The notes under the pieces: model-generated | What the model saw: the letters and a program-made list of their open reading frames with translations, nothing else | Databases searched by the model: none | Told to the model about the DNA's origin: nothing | Assembly: GCA_030544235.1 (NCBI GenBank) | Contig: CM060477.1 | Coordinates: 29,023,038-29,087,037, forward strand | DNA from: Lepturacanthus savala | Lineage: Eukaryota > Chordata > Actinopteri > Scombriformes > Trichiuridae | Length of the DNA: 64,000 nt | Direction of reading: 5' to 3' | In this document: one piece after another, positions 39,830 through 51,920 of the stretch | Layout of the letters: each line of letters starts with the position of its first letter | How positions within the stretch are numbered: the first letter of the stretch is position 1 | Made by a program: the position numbers and the translations under genes

Positions 39830-41345
39830 TAGTGCTCAAAATAACAGCAGTCCAATGTGATTTAATGTGATTAATCCAGGTTTTTATTCTATTTTTACTG
39901 CTAAATGGTAAATAATTTACCAGCAGGTGCAGCAGAATCTCAGAAAACCAACAAGAATTCATGATATCACACGGTTAAAGCTGTGATATTAGACAATTAG
40001 TAGAAAGGGATGTGTTTAAATAAATATCAGTGTCTACTGTTGGGACTATTTATCACATATCAGGGATCATGGATCAGTTTGCATATATCAACATACTTGA
40101 AGAGGATCATGTTCTTTATGCTGAAGAGGAAATTAGACTTTTAGTTGAAACAGATGTGTTTAAATAAATATCAGTGTTGAGCTGGGCCTATTTATCATAT
40201 CAGGGATCATGGATCAGTTTGCATATATCAGTTTATATATATATATACTTGTAGAGGTGATGTTGTTTTATGCTTTGGAGGAAATACACTTTTTTACAGG
40301 TTTACTTGAGTATGTCCATGTGATGCTACTTTATACAGTAGTGTTGAAAATAACAGATTAACCAGATTAATCCAGGTTTTTATTATATTTTTGATGCTAC
40401 ATGGCAAATAATCAGTTTGCCTATATCAGAATACTTGTAGAGGTCAACCCAGCATTCATGATGTCACACTGTTAAGGCTGTGACAATGGGCAATTAATAG
40501 AATATAATGGTGTTGGGCCTATTTATCACATACGGGATCAGTTGGATCAGTTTGGATCAGTTTGCCTATATCAGAATACTTGTAGAGGTCATGTTGACAC
40601 ATTATTCTTCATATTCTGATTTAGGATATAAAATGCAGTGTTCCCAATGCTTCGAAACAAAAATTATTAAAAGAACTAGAACACACTGCTGTTATATTGA
40701 ACACTAATGTACAATGGATCATGGATCAGTTTGCATAGATCAACATACTTGAAGAGGGTCATGTTGCTTTATGCTGAAGAGGAAATTAGACGTTGAGTTT
40801 AAATAATTATCAGTGTCTGCTGTTGACTTATCAAACTCAAAACTATTTTGTTTCTAGGATTTAGAAATCCTGTGAATCACTAAACTAATATTTAGTTGTT
40901 TGACCACAGGTTTTTATAACTGATTCACATCTGTGCAGCATGGAGTCACCAACTAGTGGAACCTCTCAGCTGTTATTACACTACAACATGTTTTGAATTT
41001 CTTGATTTTGCTTCAGAAACAGCATTTTCATTAGATTCAGGTCCAGGGATTGGGTTTGATACTCCATTAATATTATGGGTTTAGAACCAAGCTGCTGCTG
41101 GTTTACTGGTGTGTTTAGGGTTGTTTTCTTGTTGAAACTCACATTTCAAGGGCATTTCCTCTACACTATAAATCATGATGTCTTCATGTATTCTGATATA
41201 GGCAAACTGATCCATGATGCCTTATATGTGATAAATAGGCCTGACAGTATAATAGGAGACAAATGGTTTGCCATGTAGCCTTAAAAATATAATAAACCCT
41301 GGTTTAATCTGGTTAGTCTGTTATTTTGAACACTACTGAAGTAGT
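39830..41345. mobile_element. Array of Tc1-like non-autonomous fragments
   Basis: Repeated TIR-like starts (gtgctcaaaataacagcagt near 39833, gtgttgaaaataacagatta near 40341) and six copies of the transposase-derived segment encoding MDQFAYIRIL (about 40070, 40205, 40410, 40555, 40720, 41195). The text from catctgtgcagcatggagtc at about 40929 is shared with 25440. No complete element can be delimited. Confidence 0.7.
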
Positions 41346-42199
41346 GAAGTAGCATCACATGGAAATACTCAAGTAAACCACTGGCTGTGGTCCCCAAAAC
41401 GGTTTCAATTATGTTGTGTTATATTAGTATCGCACTGAACTTAAAAATTCTGGTATCGTGACAACTTTGCACCACACTGACACGCAGTAACGTGAACACA
41501 ATCGACCAGAAAGACTCCACAGTTGATCACAGGAGATCATTTACGAGCAAAGTGGTGCCAGCGAGGCCACAAAGCAGGAAGAAACCCACACAGCAAACAG
41601 CCAACAGATGAGCTACTGAGAACCACCGGCAACAAATCTGCATATTTACACGTGGACGCAGCGCTCACATGGGGGATTTTCCTTCCTCAACAAGGATTTT
41701 ATGAATCAGGAATATTTATATTCTAGCCGTTTATTTTAGAGAAGATGATAAGTTAAAATTTCACAAAGAGGATTTCTGAAATCTGCTCCAGATTAGACCC
41801 GGGAGAACATGTTCTCTCCAAACTAGTTTGTTTGCAAACCGCCGCTGTGTAATAACTCGTGTGAGACAGACTGGCTCGTTGCTCGGAAAAGAAAATGGTT
41901 TCAGAAGAAGAGGCCTGATATAAAAGAGAATAGAGAACACGGGCCACATGGGAGGACTGTAAAGGACACCAAAAGCATCCTCACGAATTGTCAAACAAAA
42001 CCATCACACAAACATCACAACCGCACGGCCCTTTAGAACCTGAGCCGGCTCCAAACAGGCCCCCCAGCACCTGGATCGAGTGGCAAAATAAACAGAATTC
42101 AATGCTGCAAGGATGTTTGAGGGAAACAAGACCAGAACCATCCAGAACCAGGTCCTAAAGCTGACTGACAGCCCAGTTATCTCAAAAAGAAATGGTGTT
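41346..42199. other. Unrecognised non-coding sequence
   Basis: The first 100 bp still resemble the Tc1-like cluster (compare 27690-27780). The rest is balanced in composition, without repeats or supported exons. Confidence 0.4.
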
Positions 42200-42203
42200 T
42201 TAA

Positions 42204-42799
42204 CCTGTTCCATCCTAGTGGTGGGGATTCCATTCATAAATAATGAATCCTTGTTGTTCAGCAGCAGCATCAATATGTTCATGTAACAGAAATAAACTCA
42301 GCTACAAGTCTATATCAACCATTATTACATTAACTAAACATCATTTATACCACAACCAATAATATGAGAACATAGAGAAAACATTAATCTGTAGATTTCT
42401 GCTTTTTTGTGATAATATTAAGACAAAATCTGAACTAAAACATGTGTAAAACTGGTCTGGTTCACCTTGTAATTCTGACATTTGGTGCAATTACTGATCA
42501 GACTTTACTTTACTGATCTATAGATGAATTCAGCTACTAACACATGATTTACTGATGGGTTTACACTGAAATATTTTAGGCGGAGTTAATTTTTCTCCTC
42601 CTCTGCTTTATTCTATCTGGATGTTCTTCACCACTGTTCATTTTAAATAGATTCTGTCACTGATACAACTATCTCACAGGTGTTAGCTTTATTTAAACCC
42701 AAGATCATTCAGTAAACCCTGTAGTTGTAGAGATATACTACATTAAGTCTCTGTTATTTTGGAGAGGTAGGCTGATGAACAGGCCTAGAGGGGAACAGG
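42204..42799 (+). mobile_element. TTAA family C element, complete
   Basis: TTAA at 42200-42203, then CCTGTTCCATCCTAG; right end CCTAGAGGGGAACAGG then TTAA at 42800-42803. The ends form about 15-bp imperfect inverted repeats inside a TTAA target duplication, the signature of piggyBac-type transposition. 596 bp, no coding capacity, so non-autonomous. The internal sequence is nearly the same as in the other three copies. Confidence 0.85.
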
Positions 42800-42803
42800 T
42801 TAA

Positions 42804-43539
42804 AGGTTTTAATTCGCTGTTTTTCCTCCCGTTGTCTCTCCTGTGATTGGTCGGGTGAACCCTCCTCCCTCCTCCTGGCCCGCGGCAGCGTTTGGACGCC
42901 GTTTAGCAGCGGGTGCCAGCAGTTTGTAAAGCGTTCGCCTCCTTCCAAGGACGCTGTCCCAATAAGGTGTGAAAGTAACGTAGACGCTCCCACGGCCTGG
43001 CCACCGCTGTGCTGCTGAATGCTTTATAGCTGGAAAAAGCAGCTCTGTCATGTAACGCATCTTTCCTGAGCGGCGGTTTGGAAAGTTCAGCTTATGGATT
43101 GTACCGTACCTGCTCAATGAGGGCCTGTGTCGGGGCTTGTCAGCTGGCAATTAGCCTCCAGTTTCCACAATGTAAGGAAAAAAAACTAAAACCCTCTGCT
43201 GCTTCTAGTCACTTATTAATTTCTGCTTTGCAGACGTTGCTCCCTCTTTTTTTTCTCCCTCTTCTCTCTCTCTTTTTTTTTTAAATTCGACATTTCTTGA
43301 AAGAAGCCAAACAAAGAGATTAGTGGTTTAGGATCAGGCTTTTCATGTTGCTGAGCTTTCTATTTTAAGCTCCGGCTGTGGTCCTGACATATAACGCCGG
43401 AGGAAAGCGAAGCGGGGAGGAGGGTCCTCGGAAACAACTGCTGTGGTGCAGAGGTGGAGGACGACTGCTGCACAAACAGCTGCAGACTTTTACTCTAACG
43501 CGGACTTTTCCTGAGATTCTGATCAAGAGCTCGACACTG
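42804..43539. other. Unique segment between two inverted family C elements
   Basis: GC-richer than its surroundings, with CpGs near 42880-43080 and 43390-43520. A block at 43010-43170 looks non-repetitive and could be a conserved element or a non-coding exon, but I cannot show either. Confidence 0.4.
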
Positions 43540-43543
43540 TTAA

Positions 43544-44128
43544 CCTGTAGGTCTGTTTATCATCTACCTCTAGACTTAATGTAGTTTATCTCTACAACTA
43601 CAGGGTTTACTGAATGATCTTGGGTTTAAATAAAGCTAACACCTGTGAGATAGTTGTATCAGTGACAGAATCTATTTAAAATGAACAGTGGTGAAGAACA
43701 TCCAGATAGAATAAAGCAGAGAAGGGAAATAATTAGCTCCACCTAAAATATTTCAGTGTAAACCCATCAGTAAATCATGTGTTAGTAGCTGAATTCATCT
43801 ATAGATCAGTAAAGTAAAGTCTGATCAGTAATTGCACCAAATGTCAGAATTACAAGGTGAACCAGACCAGTTTTACACATGTTTAAGTTCAGATTTTGTC
43901 TTAATATTATCACAAAAAAGCAGAAATCTACAGATTAATGTTTTCTCTATGTTCTCATATTATTGGTTGTGGTATAAATGATGTTTAGTTAATCTAATAA
44001 TGGTTGATATAGACTTGTAGCTGAGTTTATTGGTGTTACATGAACATATTGATGCTGCTACTGAACAACAAGGTTCATTATTTATAAATGGAATCCTCCG
44101 TTGGTGAGGAAACCTGTGAGGAAACAGA
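43544..44128 (-). mobile_element. TTAA family C element, inverted copy
   Basis: TTAA at 43540-43543, then CCTGTAGG. The far end (gaggaaacctgtgaggaaac then agattaa at about 44129-44132) is eroded. It is the inverse of the copy at 42204, about 740 bp away, so the pair could form a large hairpin. Confidence 0.78.
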
Positions 44129-44349
44129 TTAAAATAGGTGAATAAAGCAGTTGGGTGCAGCATTTAATACAGCAGGACTCTGGCCTAAACTAACAGCCAA
44201 CAGCTATTGGCTTTCTGCTTCATATTATTATTTATTATTCCCATCACTGTGTCTCTCTGCAGGATTTGGACACTTTTACAGACGGATTTTTACTTTTGTC
44301 CTGAGAGAACTCTGCAGACGAGGAGTCCAAACAACTGAGCTGCAAACCA

Positions 44350-45120
44350 CAACGTACAGTAGTGTTCAATGGATCATGGATCAGTTTGCCTATATCAGGA
44401 TACTGAATAAACATCAATCTGACTTTCATCAGTCCACAAAATGTTTCTCCATTTCTCTTTAGACCAGTTGATGTGTTCTTTGGTGAATTGTTTCCTCTTC
44501 AGCACAAAGACAATGGATCATGGATCAGTTTGCCTATATCAGAATACTTGTAGAGGTCATGGTGTCTGATGCTGAAGAGGAAACACACTTGAAATGTGAG
44601 TTTCAACAAGACAACGAGCCCAAACACAGCAGTAAACCAGCAGCATGTTGGTTCCAGACCAACAAATTAAAGTTGTGGAGTGGCCAACCCAATCCCTGGA
44701 CCTGAATCCATTAAAAACTAGTGGCTGACATCAGAAATGCTGGTTCTGAGTTTCTGAGACTAAACCAATGAATTCAGATGAATTGTGAGGCTGAAACACC
44801 TGTTGATAGGAACCAGAAGTTGGTGGAGTCCATCAACACAGATGTGAAGCAGGTCTCAGAAACCATGGTCATAACAACTAAATATTACTGGAGTGATTCA
44901 CAGGAGGAGAAATACTCAACATTTATCACTTCATACAGAAAATATTGGAGTTTGTGAAGAAAAATGCTGACACTGATATTTATATGAACAGCAAAGTAAT
45001 GAAATAATTGACCCTTTTCTTCACATTTGGATTCAGGATATAAAATGCAGTGTTGCCTGGAAATAAAAGTTATTCCAAGGACTTTGTCTTTACTCACATT
45101 GTTTTTTTAACACACTGCTG
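44350..45120. mobile_element. Tc1-like derivative with inverted transposase blocks
   Basis: The order is TIR-like gtgttcaatggatcatgg, a reversed first-Asp block (tcagtccacaaaatgtttct), the MDQFAYIRIL junction, and then the forward second-Asp block. The downstream text (tggctgacatcagaaatgct, aacacctgttgataggaacc) matches 26950-27070 in reverse. It is a copy of the 26880-27480 structure. Confidence 0.78.
44520..44705 (+). pseudogene. Tc1-like transposase fragment (second-Asp region), second copy
   Basis: The translation differs from the 27080-27265 fragment at one residue (MVSDAEE for MLSDAEE). It has the FQQDN-PKH motif and stops at the same place after NPWT. The shared stop shows that the two descend from an already broken element. 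Confidence 0.85.
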
Positions 45121-45544
45121 CGTCAGGAAGGCTGACACCACAGATAACAGCGTTTTCCTGCCTTCTTCTTCTTCTTCTTACGAGGTTCAATGATGCGTCT
45201 CAGAGTCACAAAAAGCCCCCGACGCTCTTCCTGTTCCCTCCACCCAAACAGGTCCAGACCGACCCGGCCCAGTCTGACAAACGGCACCACAGCCGCCCCG
45301 ACGGCAGATAAAAATGTCACGGTTCACGATTTATTCTCCGAACGCCAGTGAGTCACGGTTTGTGCCTTTTGTGCATTCACAAAAACGCTATTGTTTCTTG
45401 AAGAATGACAGACAGTGATGCTTCTATAGAAAAAAGCAGAAAATAAAAAGCCTCTGAACGAGGACAGAAAATAACATTACAAGGCTGAAACTAACAGCTA
45501 TTTTCAGTGAGGTTGATAATTATTTTCTCAGTTGGGCGGTGTCT
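45121..45544. other. Unrecognised, moderately CpG-rich segment
   Basis: A TTC repeat near 45163-45180 and CpGs between 45180 and 45350. A frame of 65 codons on the minus strand has no recognisable features. Nothing supported. Confidence 0.35.
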
Positions 45545-45846
45545 CTAACACATTTAAAACCAAAGAGTTCATGCATAGAATTATATCAGTTGAGTCACGA
45601 ACAATCATGTTATGCATCTAGTTTTTGTCCATTTTCTATTTTCTTTGCAGAAAATATCATTTTAATGTCTGTTATAGTTGCTGTTTGTACAAATCTGCCC
45701 ATAAACAACAACCTATTTATCTCATGTATAAAATTATTTTTAGGGGGATTATTCTATAGACTAGAATGATTAAATAGATATATACATGTCAGGGTTAAAA
45801 TCATAATAATCTAAATAAAATGACTCTTTCTGGGAGGGTTTGTCTG
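45545..45846 (-). mobile_element. TTAA family A fragment
   Basis: Holds aattatatcagttgagtcac, gttatagttgctgtttgtac, cccataaacaacaacctatt and tctttctgggagggtttgtc in reverse orientation. Both termini are missing. Confidence 0.68.
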
Positions 45847-48720
45847 ACGTATATGAGACGTAAAAATTAAAATAAAGCTGCATGAGTAACATTTAAACTT
45901 TTAATTTTAAGTATAAGGGTAATTAAAAACAACTAGTTTTATATTCTAGGTGGATTATAGATTCATAATTAATTTGATATTTAGAAGAAAGAACGAAAGA
46001 AGAATGACTCAGTGTGATTAGACTGGTAGAAACGTTATTAGTAATCAGTGAAACATCTCATTGATCATCTATAAATGGAACATGTCACTGATGGAAACAA
46101 ATCTAAGCTGATTTTAATGAATTTGATTTATTTACAGGACGGATTCAGCCGTCTGCTGGTAACTATTTCTGCTTCCTATGAGTCAAAAACTCATAAAAGT
46201 TCAGATAAAATTGACTGATACATGAATAAAATAACTTAAATCATATAAAGATCAATCTACAGCAGTAATAAACTCATTAGTATTTTACTGTTGTTCTGTC
46301 GTGGCTGATTTGTCTTATTTTACTTTAACATCTTTATTCACACGTTATTTAAACCTTAAAAAACAAGCAAATGTGAAAACAATCACACAATTAAATCTGT
46401 ACATAATCCACCTACTTATATTTATATTCTATGTAACTTGTGTGTTATTGTATTTTATTCTAACTTTAAAACCTTGTTACTATTTTATTCTTATGCATTC
46501 ATGTGGACAGAGAAACACTAACTGTTTAATAGAAGGAGAAGTGGATTATTTTATTTTTAACGTGAGAACAGGAGGATTTAGTTGCAGCATCTGGATGTTG
46601 GAGCATTCAATCTGTTTTTATCCGTCAGTTTTTATCCAGCTACTATTTGCTGTTTATTTTAATAAGATATTAAATAGTTTCCAGGACAGATTTATCTGCT
46701 CATTAAGGCTGTTATTCAGAGGAATGTGTTTGTGTCCAGTCGTTTAAAGAATTTGTAAAGAATATTTTCCATGCAGCAACGTTTCTGTGTTTGTTTCTGA
46801 ACATGCAGCAACGTGTGAATCCTCATGTTATGATGCTGTTCCCCAAAAATCTTCATAAATACCAATAAATAACTTTTAAATATTAAAAAAGTAAAATAAA
46901 TGCAAAAAACAATTGTTGAAAAATGATGCCCCCCCCTTATTCCTCAAAGTGGTTTGGTCCAGATGCTGATTCCAACAAGCTAACGGCTAATGCTGACAGT
47001 TAGCTAGCAGCTAGCTATGTGGTATAAACCAATCAAACTAACATGTAGCAGCTGGTCAGTCATTTATCACACCACTAGTTCAACATTAGTCCAGAATCAG
47101 CCTTTTTTACCAGTTTAACTGGTTAATGATCGTTAACGAGCTCTAACGATGGAAGTTACCATAGCAACAGTAACTAGGGGGAAGGAGATTTTACTAGTTT
47201 TACCTCATTCATTCATCACCTCATATGTTAGTATAGATCATAGCATATTTTCATGTCCCCTCCAGAAATTATTCTCTGTAAATCTGCTGTTTATTGTTCC
47301 TCCCATCAATGAAATGGGATGTTCAAACCTGCAAATATTCAACTTGTTTGTTGAAATGTTAATAAAACAGAAGCTTTATTTGCTTATAGTCCACTGCAGC
47401 TTGTAGACTGAACAATGCAGCTGGTGCAGTAAAGCTGTGAAATTAATAGAATATTAATTATGATTTCTTTCATTACACAATTCCTCAAAGAGTAAATACA
47501 CGAGTGTGAATGGGCATGAAAACTAAATACTATACTACCATAATAATACATAAAGCAAATAAGATGATTTACCATAGATTCATGAAATAAATCAATAGTT
47601 AATAGTGGTTATCAGCATATTCTGGTATGAGTCTCTACATATCTGTGATGATTTTAATAATTAGACACTAACAACAATACAACATTATTTCTGCAGCAGA
47701 TTTTTTATTAATAATTAATTATTATGATTTAAATTAAATTATTATGAGAAGAGAGTTAATTATCTGATATAACAACAGGTAGAAACATATAAATGATCTT
47801 TATAATTGGCTCTTTGAGTGAAACCAGATCACTGACGTGACCCTGGGAATAAACTGAGTTTAACTCAGCTGTGAATCTGAGAAATGAACATTATTTGGTG
47901 ATTTTAACATTTTAAAAGGACAAACAGACTAAATAGAATAACACAGCTAACAGGGAAGCTGTTCAGCATCCAGCTGTTAAACAGCCAGCGGTGGATGAGT
48001 GTTAACACTGAGGAGTTTTCACTGATCGCTGCTCTCTACTCAAACAGCGAGTCATACGGTGACTCATGGACATGTGGCTGCTACCAAAAACAACTACATA
48101 CCAGCTGAGTTGTTAAGTGGAAGAAAGCAGCAGTACGAGCTCGACATGTACAGAACATGCACGTCCAATCTGCTGGGAAAACAACGCAGGAAAAACCGCC
48201 GCGTGTCGTCACATCCCAGCGGCGGCGGGCAGAAGGAAACCCGAGTTGTGTGAAAAGTGATCTGATAGCAGCGAGGGAGGACACGGGCTAAAAAAAGGCT
48301 CAGAAACAGTTGGTTCTGATAGATTTTCCGCCAGGAGTTTGAAAAGCTGCTCGGCTTTACTGGCCATCTGCGTGGCAGCGGATTCCTCCGCTGCATGATT
48401 CACATTTACACGTTATTTGTCACTGAAGAGCCACGGTTTGCTGCTGCCTCAGCTGGAGTTAGCCTTAGCTTAGCATGGATTCTGAAATGAAATGACTAAA
48501 AGTGATTTCTTGTGCTGCGTCTGTCAGGTTCAGCAGCACGTTGACGCTTCAGAAGCTTCTGGAAAACAACGTGAACAGAAAAGCTGATGAGTAACGTGTT
48601 GAGAAGCGTCTGGAGGTTTGTTCCCTGCCGCGGCCCTCAGATAACAACGTACAAAAACTATAAATACCACACATAACTTCCCTGTCAATCCTAATCCACA
48701 GCCCCGCCTTCAACAGGAAG
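45847..48720. other. AT-rich non-coding sequence
   Basis: Includes a 148-codon frame at 46301-46747 (+) with AT-driven hydrophobic composition and no known domain, and a reverse copy of the 33240-33460 repeat at about 47590-47860. Positions 48050-48640 are CpG-richer (see the separate entry). No gene is supported. Confidence 0.45.
48050..48640 (-). promoter_or_regulatory. CpG-enriched block, candidate tab2 promoter or first exon
   Basis: CpGs cluster around 48180-48250 (ccgccgcgtgtcgtcacatc, gcggcggcgggc) and 48620-48640, against an otherwise CpG-poor region. On the minus strand a splice-donor-like CTG|GTATGT occurs at 48102/48101. Since tab2 needs an upstream non-coding exon (its first coding exon begins at a 3' splice site), this is one possible position, 22 kb upstream. 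Purely inferential. Confidence 0.25.
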
Positions 48721-48721
<1 letters not shown>

Positions 48722-48768
<47 letters not shown>

Positions 48769-49052
48769 ACAGACACACAGACACACAGACACACACACAC
48801 ACACAGACACAGACACAGACACAGACACAGACACAGACACAGACACACACACACACACACACACAGACACACACACACACAGACACACACACACACAGAC
48901 ACACACACACAGACACACACACACACACACAGACACAGACACAGACACACACAGACACAGACACACAGACACAGACACACACACACAGACACACACACAC
49001 ACACACAGACACACACAGACACACACACACACACACAGACACACACACACAC
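48722..49052. repeat. Interrupted (CA)n with CAGACA variants
   Basis: A 330-bp dinucleotide array with many CAGACA hexamer interruptions. It is followed directly by the same 87-bp flank as the pure (CA)n at 59746. Confidence 0.98.
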
Positions 49053-49140
49053 CTCTTTACCAGTGGTGCAACACTGCAGACGCAGCATGTCACATCACAC
49101 TCAACGTTTCCTGCACAACAAAACAACAACAGGTCGTTAT
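49053..49140. repeat. Microsatellite-associated flank, copy 1
   Basis: The text ctttaccagtggtgcaacac, tgcagacgcagcatgtcaca, tcaacgtttcctgcacaaca and aaacaacaacagg is almost identical to 59943-60028. In both places it starts where a (CA)n run ends. Confidence 0.9.
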
Positions 49141-49379
49141 TAGATGTTCAAACTGCAAAGATTCATTTATTTATTCGTTTTTCTGAGTCACCATCACATC
49201 TGACACACAAATAAATATCTTCTTCACTAAATATTCACCCTGCTGCTTATTTATTTGTTTAAATACCTCCACTCACACATACTGCAGGACACATACTGTT
49301 TGAACTGGTACTTTTATAATGGATATAATGTGGTATTTATTTTTTCTGCCTCTAAATATGTTTTTTTAATTCTTTGCTT

Positions 49380-49425
49380 TTGTTTCCCTGATGTGGGATC
49401 AATAAAGTTTTATAATCTAATGAAT
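49380..49425 (+). mobile_element. LINE 3' tail fragment
   Basis: The text ccctgatgtgggatcaataa then agttttataatctaatgaat fits a LINE 3' terminus. Only the tail is visible. Confidence 0.45.
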
Positions 49426-49849
49426 GTGCATCTGATTAATTCCCAGTGAAACTAAATTTACATTTTAGAAAATGTGCTAATAGTTCTAATGTTCATTTTA
49501 GCCGACAATAAATCTTCTAAATTACTGAAATTATATTAGACAAATGACTAAATAAACAGGTTAAATATACAAAGTTCATACAAATACACTAATTCTTCAG
49601 AATCAAACGTTTTCCTGGTTCTTTTTTTAATGAAATTCATTATTTTATTTTTAATCATGAATCTGAAGATTCCAAGATAAGTGATTGGTTAGATTTTGAG
49701 TCATTTTTAGCCATTTTAGAGCCTGAAATACAGAAGATTTGAATTCATCTTCAAAACCCCTGAAAATGAAATGACTTCAGGGTTTTATCCTTTTAAAAGT
49801 GAACCTGACTGTTTCTACACTTCATGTTTCATGTAAAGGGAAACGTTTT

Positions 49850-49911
49850 TCATCCTCTGACCCTCTGACCCTCGTCCGGCCCGGGATTCGAACCTGTGAC
49901 CTTCTGGTTTC
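49850..49911 (-). mobile_element. tRNA-derived SINE fragment with B box
   Basis: The minus strand reads agaaggtcacaggttcgaat then cccgggccgg, a B-box (GGTTCGAATCC) in the context usual for tRNA-derived SINEs. The A-box side is absent and is occupied by the CAG/CTG array that follows. Fragment only. Confidence 0.5.
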
Positions 49912-50409
<498 letters not shown>

Positions 50410-50638
50410 CACTCCACTCCAAATCTTCTCCTTTTATTGCTTCATGAACTCTAACTGTTTAACACCAGGCTGTTAGAACATTAAAGACACTTCTCTGTTT
50501 ATTCACATCAGAAAAGTTTCCTTGATGTTAAAATCTGATAAAACATCAAAGGAACAAATCTTAGATAGAAAGAGTCAGGAAAAGTTCACTGATCTATCAG
50601 AGTCGTCCTGATTTCATCAAACCCTGGTGAGTTTTAAC

Positions 50639-51704
50639 CCTTTAGACACCAGAGGGTTTATTTTTGACGTCTTCATTTCAAAGGACTATAATTTAAAAGT
50701 GATCAGAGATGGAGACTTCCTGTCAATTAGAGAAATAATAAGGACGACACTAAGTTTATGTAGGGATTAAATTTACCATCTAATTTGCATATTATGACGT
50801 CATAAACCATCTTGGATTATAGAATTTGTATTTAAAGGTCACATATTTGAATGATATGCTATATTATTTTATATACTGTTGTAATAGTGTTTAGTCAAAG
50901 AAAGACTCTGTTCTGGTGGAAGCAGCAGCAGTGTTAGCAGCAGCAGCAGTGTTAGCAGCAGCAGCAGCTCCACTGTACTTATGGACCTCCGTGTGTTTGG
51001 CCGAGGAGGAAACTCTCCACCGGAAATACCTCCAGCAGCTGTTAGGAGGATCATTCACCTGGAGGACAACCAGCACACTGATGGCAGCCAAGTCACATGA
51101 TGACTCCTCTGCTGCTGCTGCTAACACTGCTGCTGCTGCTAACACTGCTGCTAACACTGCTGCTGCTGCTGACACTGCTGCTGCTGCTGTTAGGAGGATC
51201 ATTCACCTGGAGGACAACCAGCACACTGATGGCAGCCAAGTCACATGATGACGACTCTGCTGCTGCTGCTAACACTGCTGCTGCTGCTGCTGACACTGCT
51301 GCTAACACTGCTGCTGCTGCTAACACTGCTGCTGCTGCTAACACTGCTGCTGCTGCTAACACTGCTGCTGCTGCTGTTAGGAGGATCATTCACCTGGAGG
51401 ACAACCAGCACACTGATGGCAGCCAAGTCACATGATGACGACTCTGCTGCTGCTGCTAACACTGCTGCTGCTGCTAACACTGCTGCTGCTGCTAACACTG
51501 CTGCTGCTGCTGTTAGGAGGATCATTCACCTGGAGGACAACCAGCACACTGATGGCAGCCAAGTCACATGATGACGACTCTGCTGCTGCTGCTAACACTG
51601 TTACTGCTGCTGCTAACACTGTTACTGCTGCTGCTAACACTGCTGCTGCTAACACTGCTGCTAACACTGCTGCTGCTGCCCATAAATAAAAAGGCTTCAA
51701 AGGG
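50639..51704 (+). mobile_element. TTAA family B element enlarged by an internal tandem array
   Basis: TTAA at 50635-50638, then CCCTTTAGACACC; right end GGCTTCAAAGGG then TTAA at 51705-51708. The termini are inverted repeats (CCCTTT/AAAGGG). The left arm matches 4840-5040. Inside lie four tandem units of a block (cattcacctggaggacaacc, agcacactgatggcagccaa, gtcacatgatgac) separated by CTG/CTAACA triplet runs. The plus strand before the array could read VFGRGGNSPPEIPPAAVRRI, possibly a remnant of a transposon ORF. Confidence 0.72.
50928..51680. repeat. Compound tandem array: unit of roughly 140-190 bp plus (CTG)n(CTAACA)n
   Basis: Four copies of a conserved block of about 70 bp alternate with variable CTGCTGCTGCTAACA runs. 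Unit-length differences come from the triplet part. The triplet motif recurs on a larger scale at 58811-59648. Confidence 0.92.
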
Positions 51705-51708
51705 TTAA

Positions 51709-51916
51709 TTCATTGTGAAATGCTTCATAATTCTTATCTAGAACCAAAGATAACGTCTGGATAAAATGCGTCATGTGACAGGAAGTAGTTGAAACTTAAA
51801 TGATTTGATTAAAACCTTTATCTACGTCTTCTACTGTCATGTTATTAGACAAGACAAAACATCTATTGTTGTAAGTATAAAATGACATATGTCATGGACC
51901 TAAAGGCTTTAATGGG
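51709..51916. mobile_element. TTAA family A fragment abutting family B
   Basis: Holds gtcatgtgacaggaagtagt and ends GGCTTTAATGGG then TTAA at 51917-51920. It starts at the same TTAA that ends the preceding element, so the two sit head to tail. Confidence 0.6.
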
Positions 51917-51920
51917 TTAA

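Noticed and set aside
46301..46747. 148-codon plus-strand frame, hydrophobic, resembling a membrane protein
   Set aside because: AT-driven Phe/Leu/Ile/Tyr composition, no recognisable family, no splice or promoter context. A frame of this length can occur by chance in 64 kb of AT-rich DNA.
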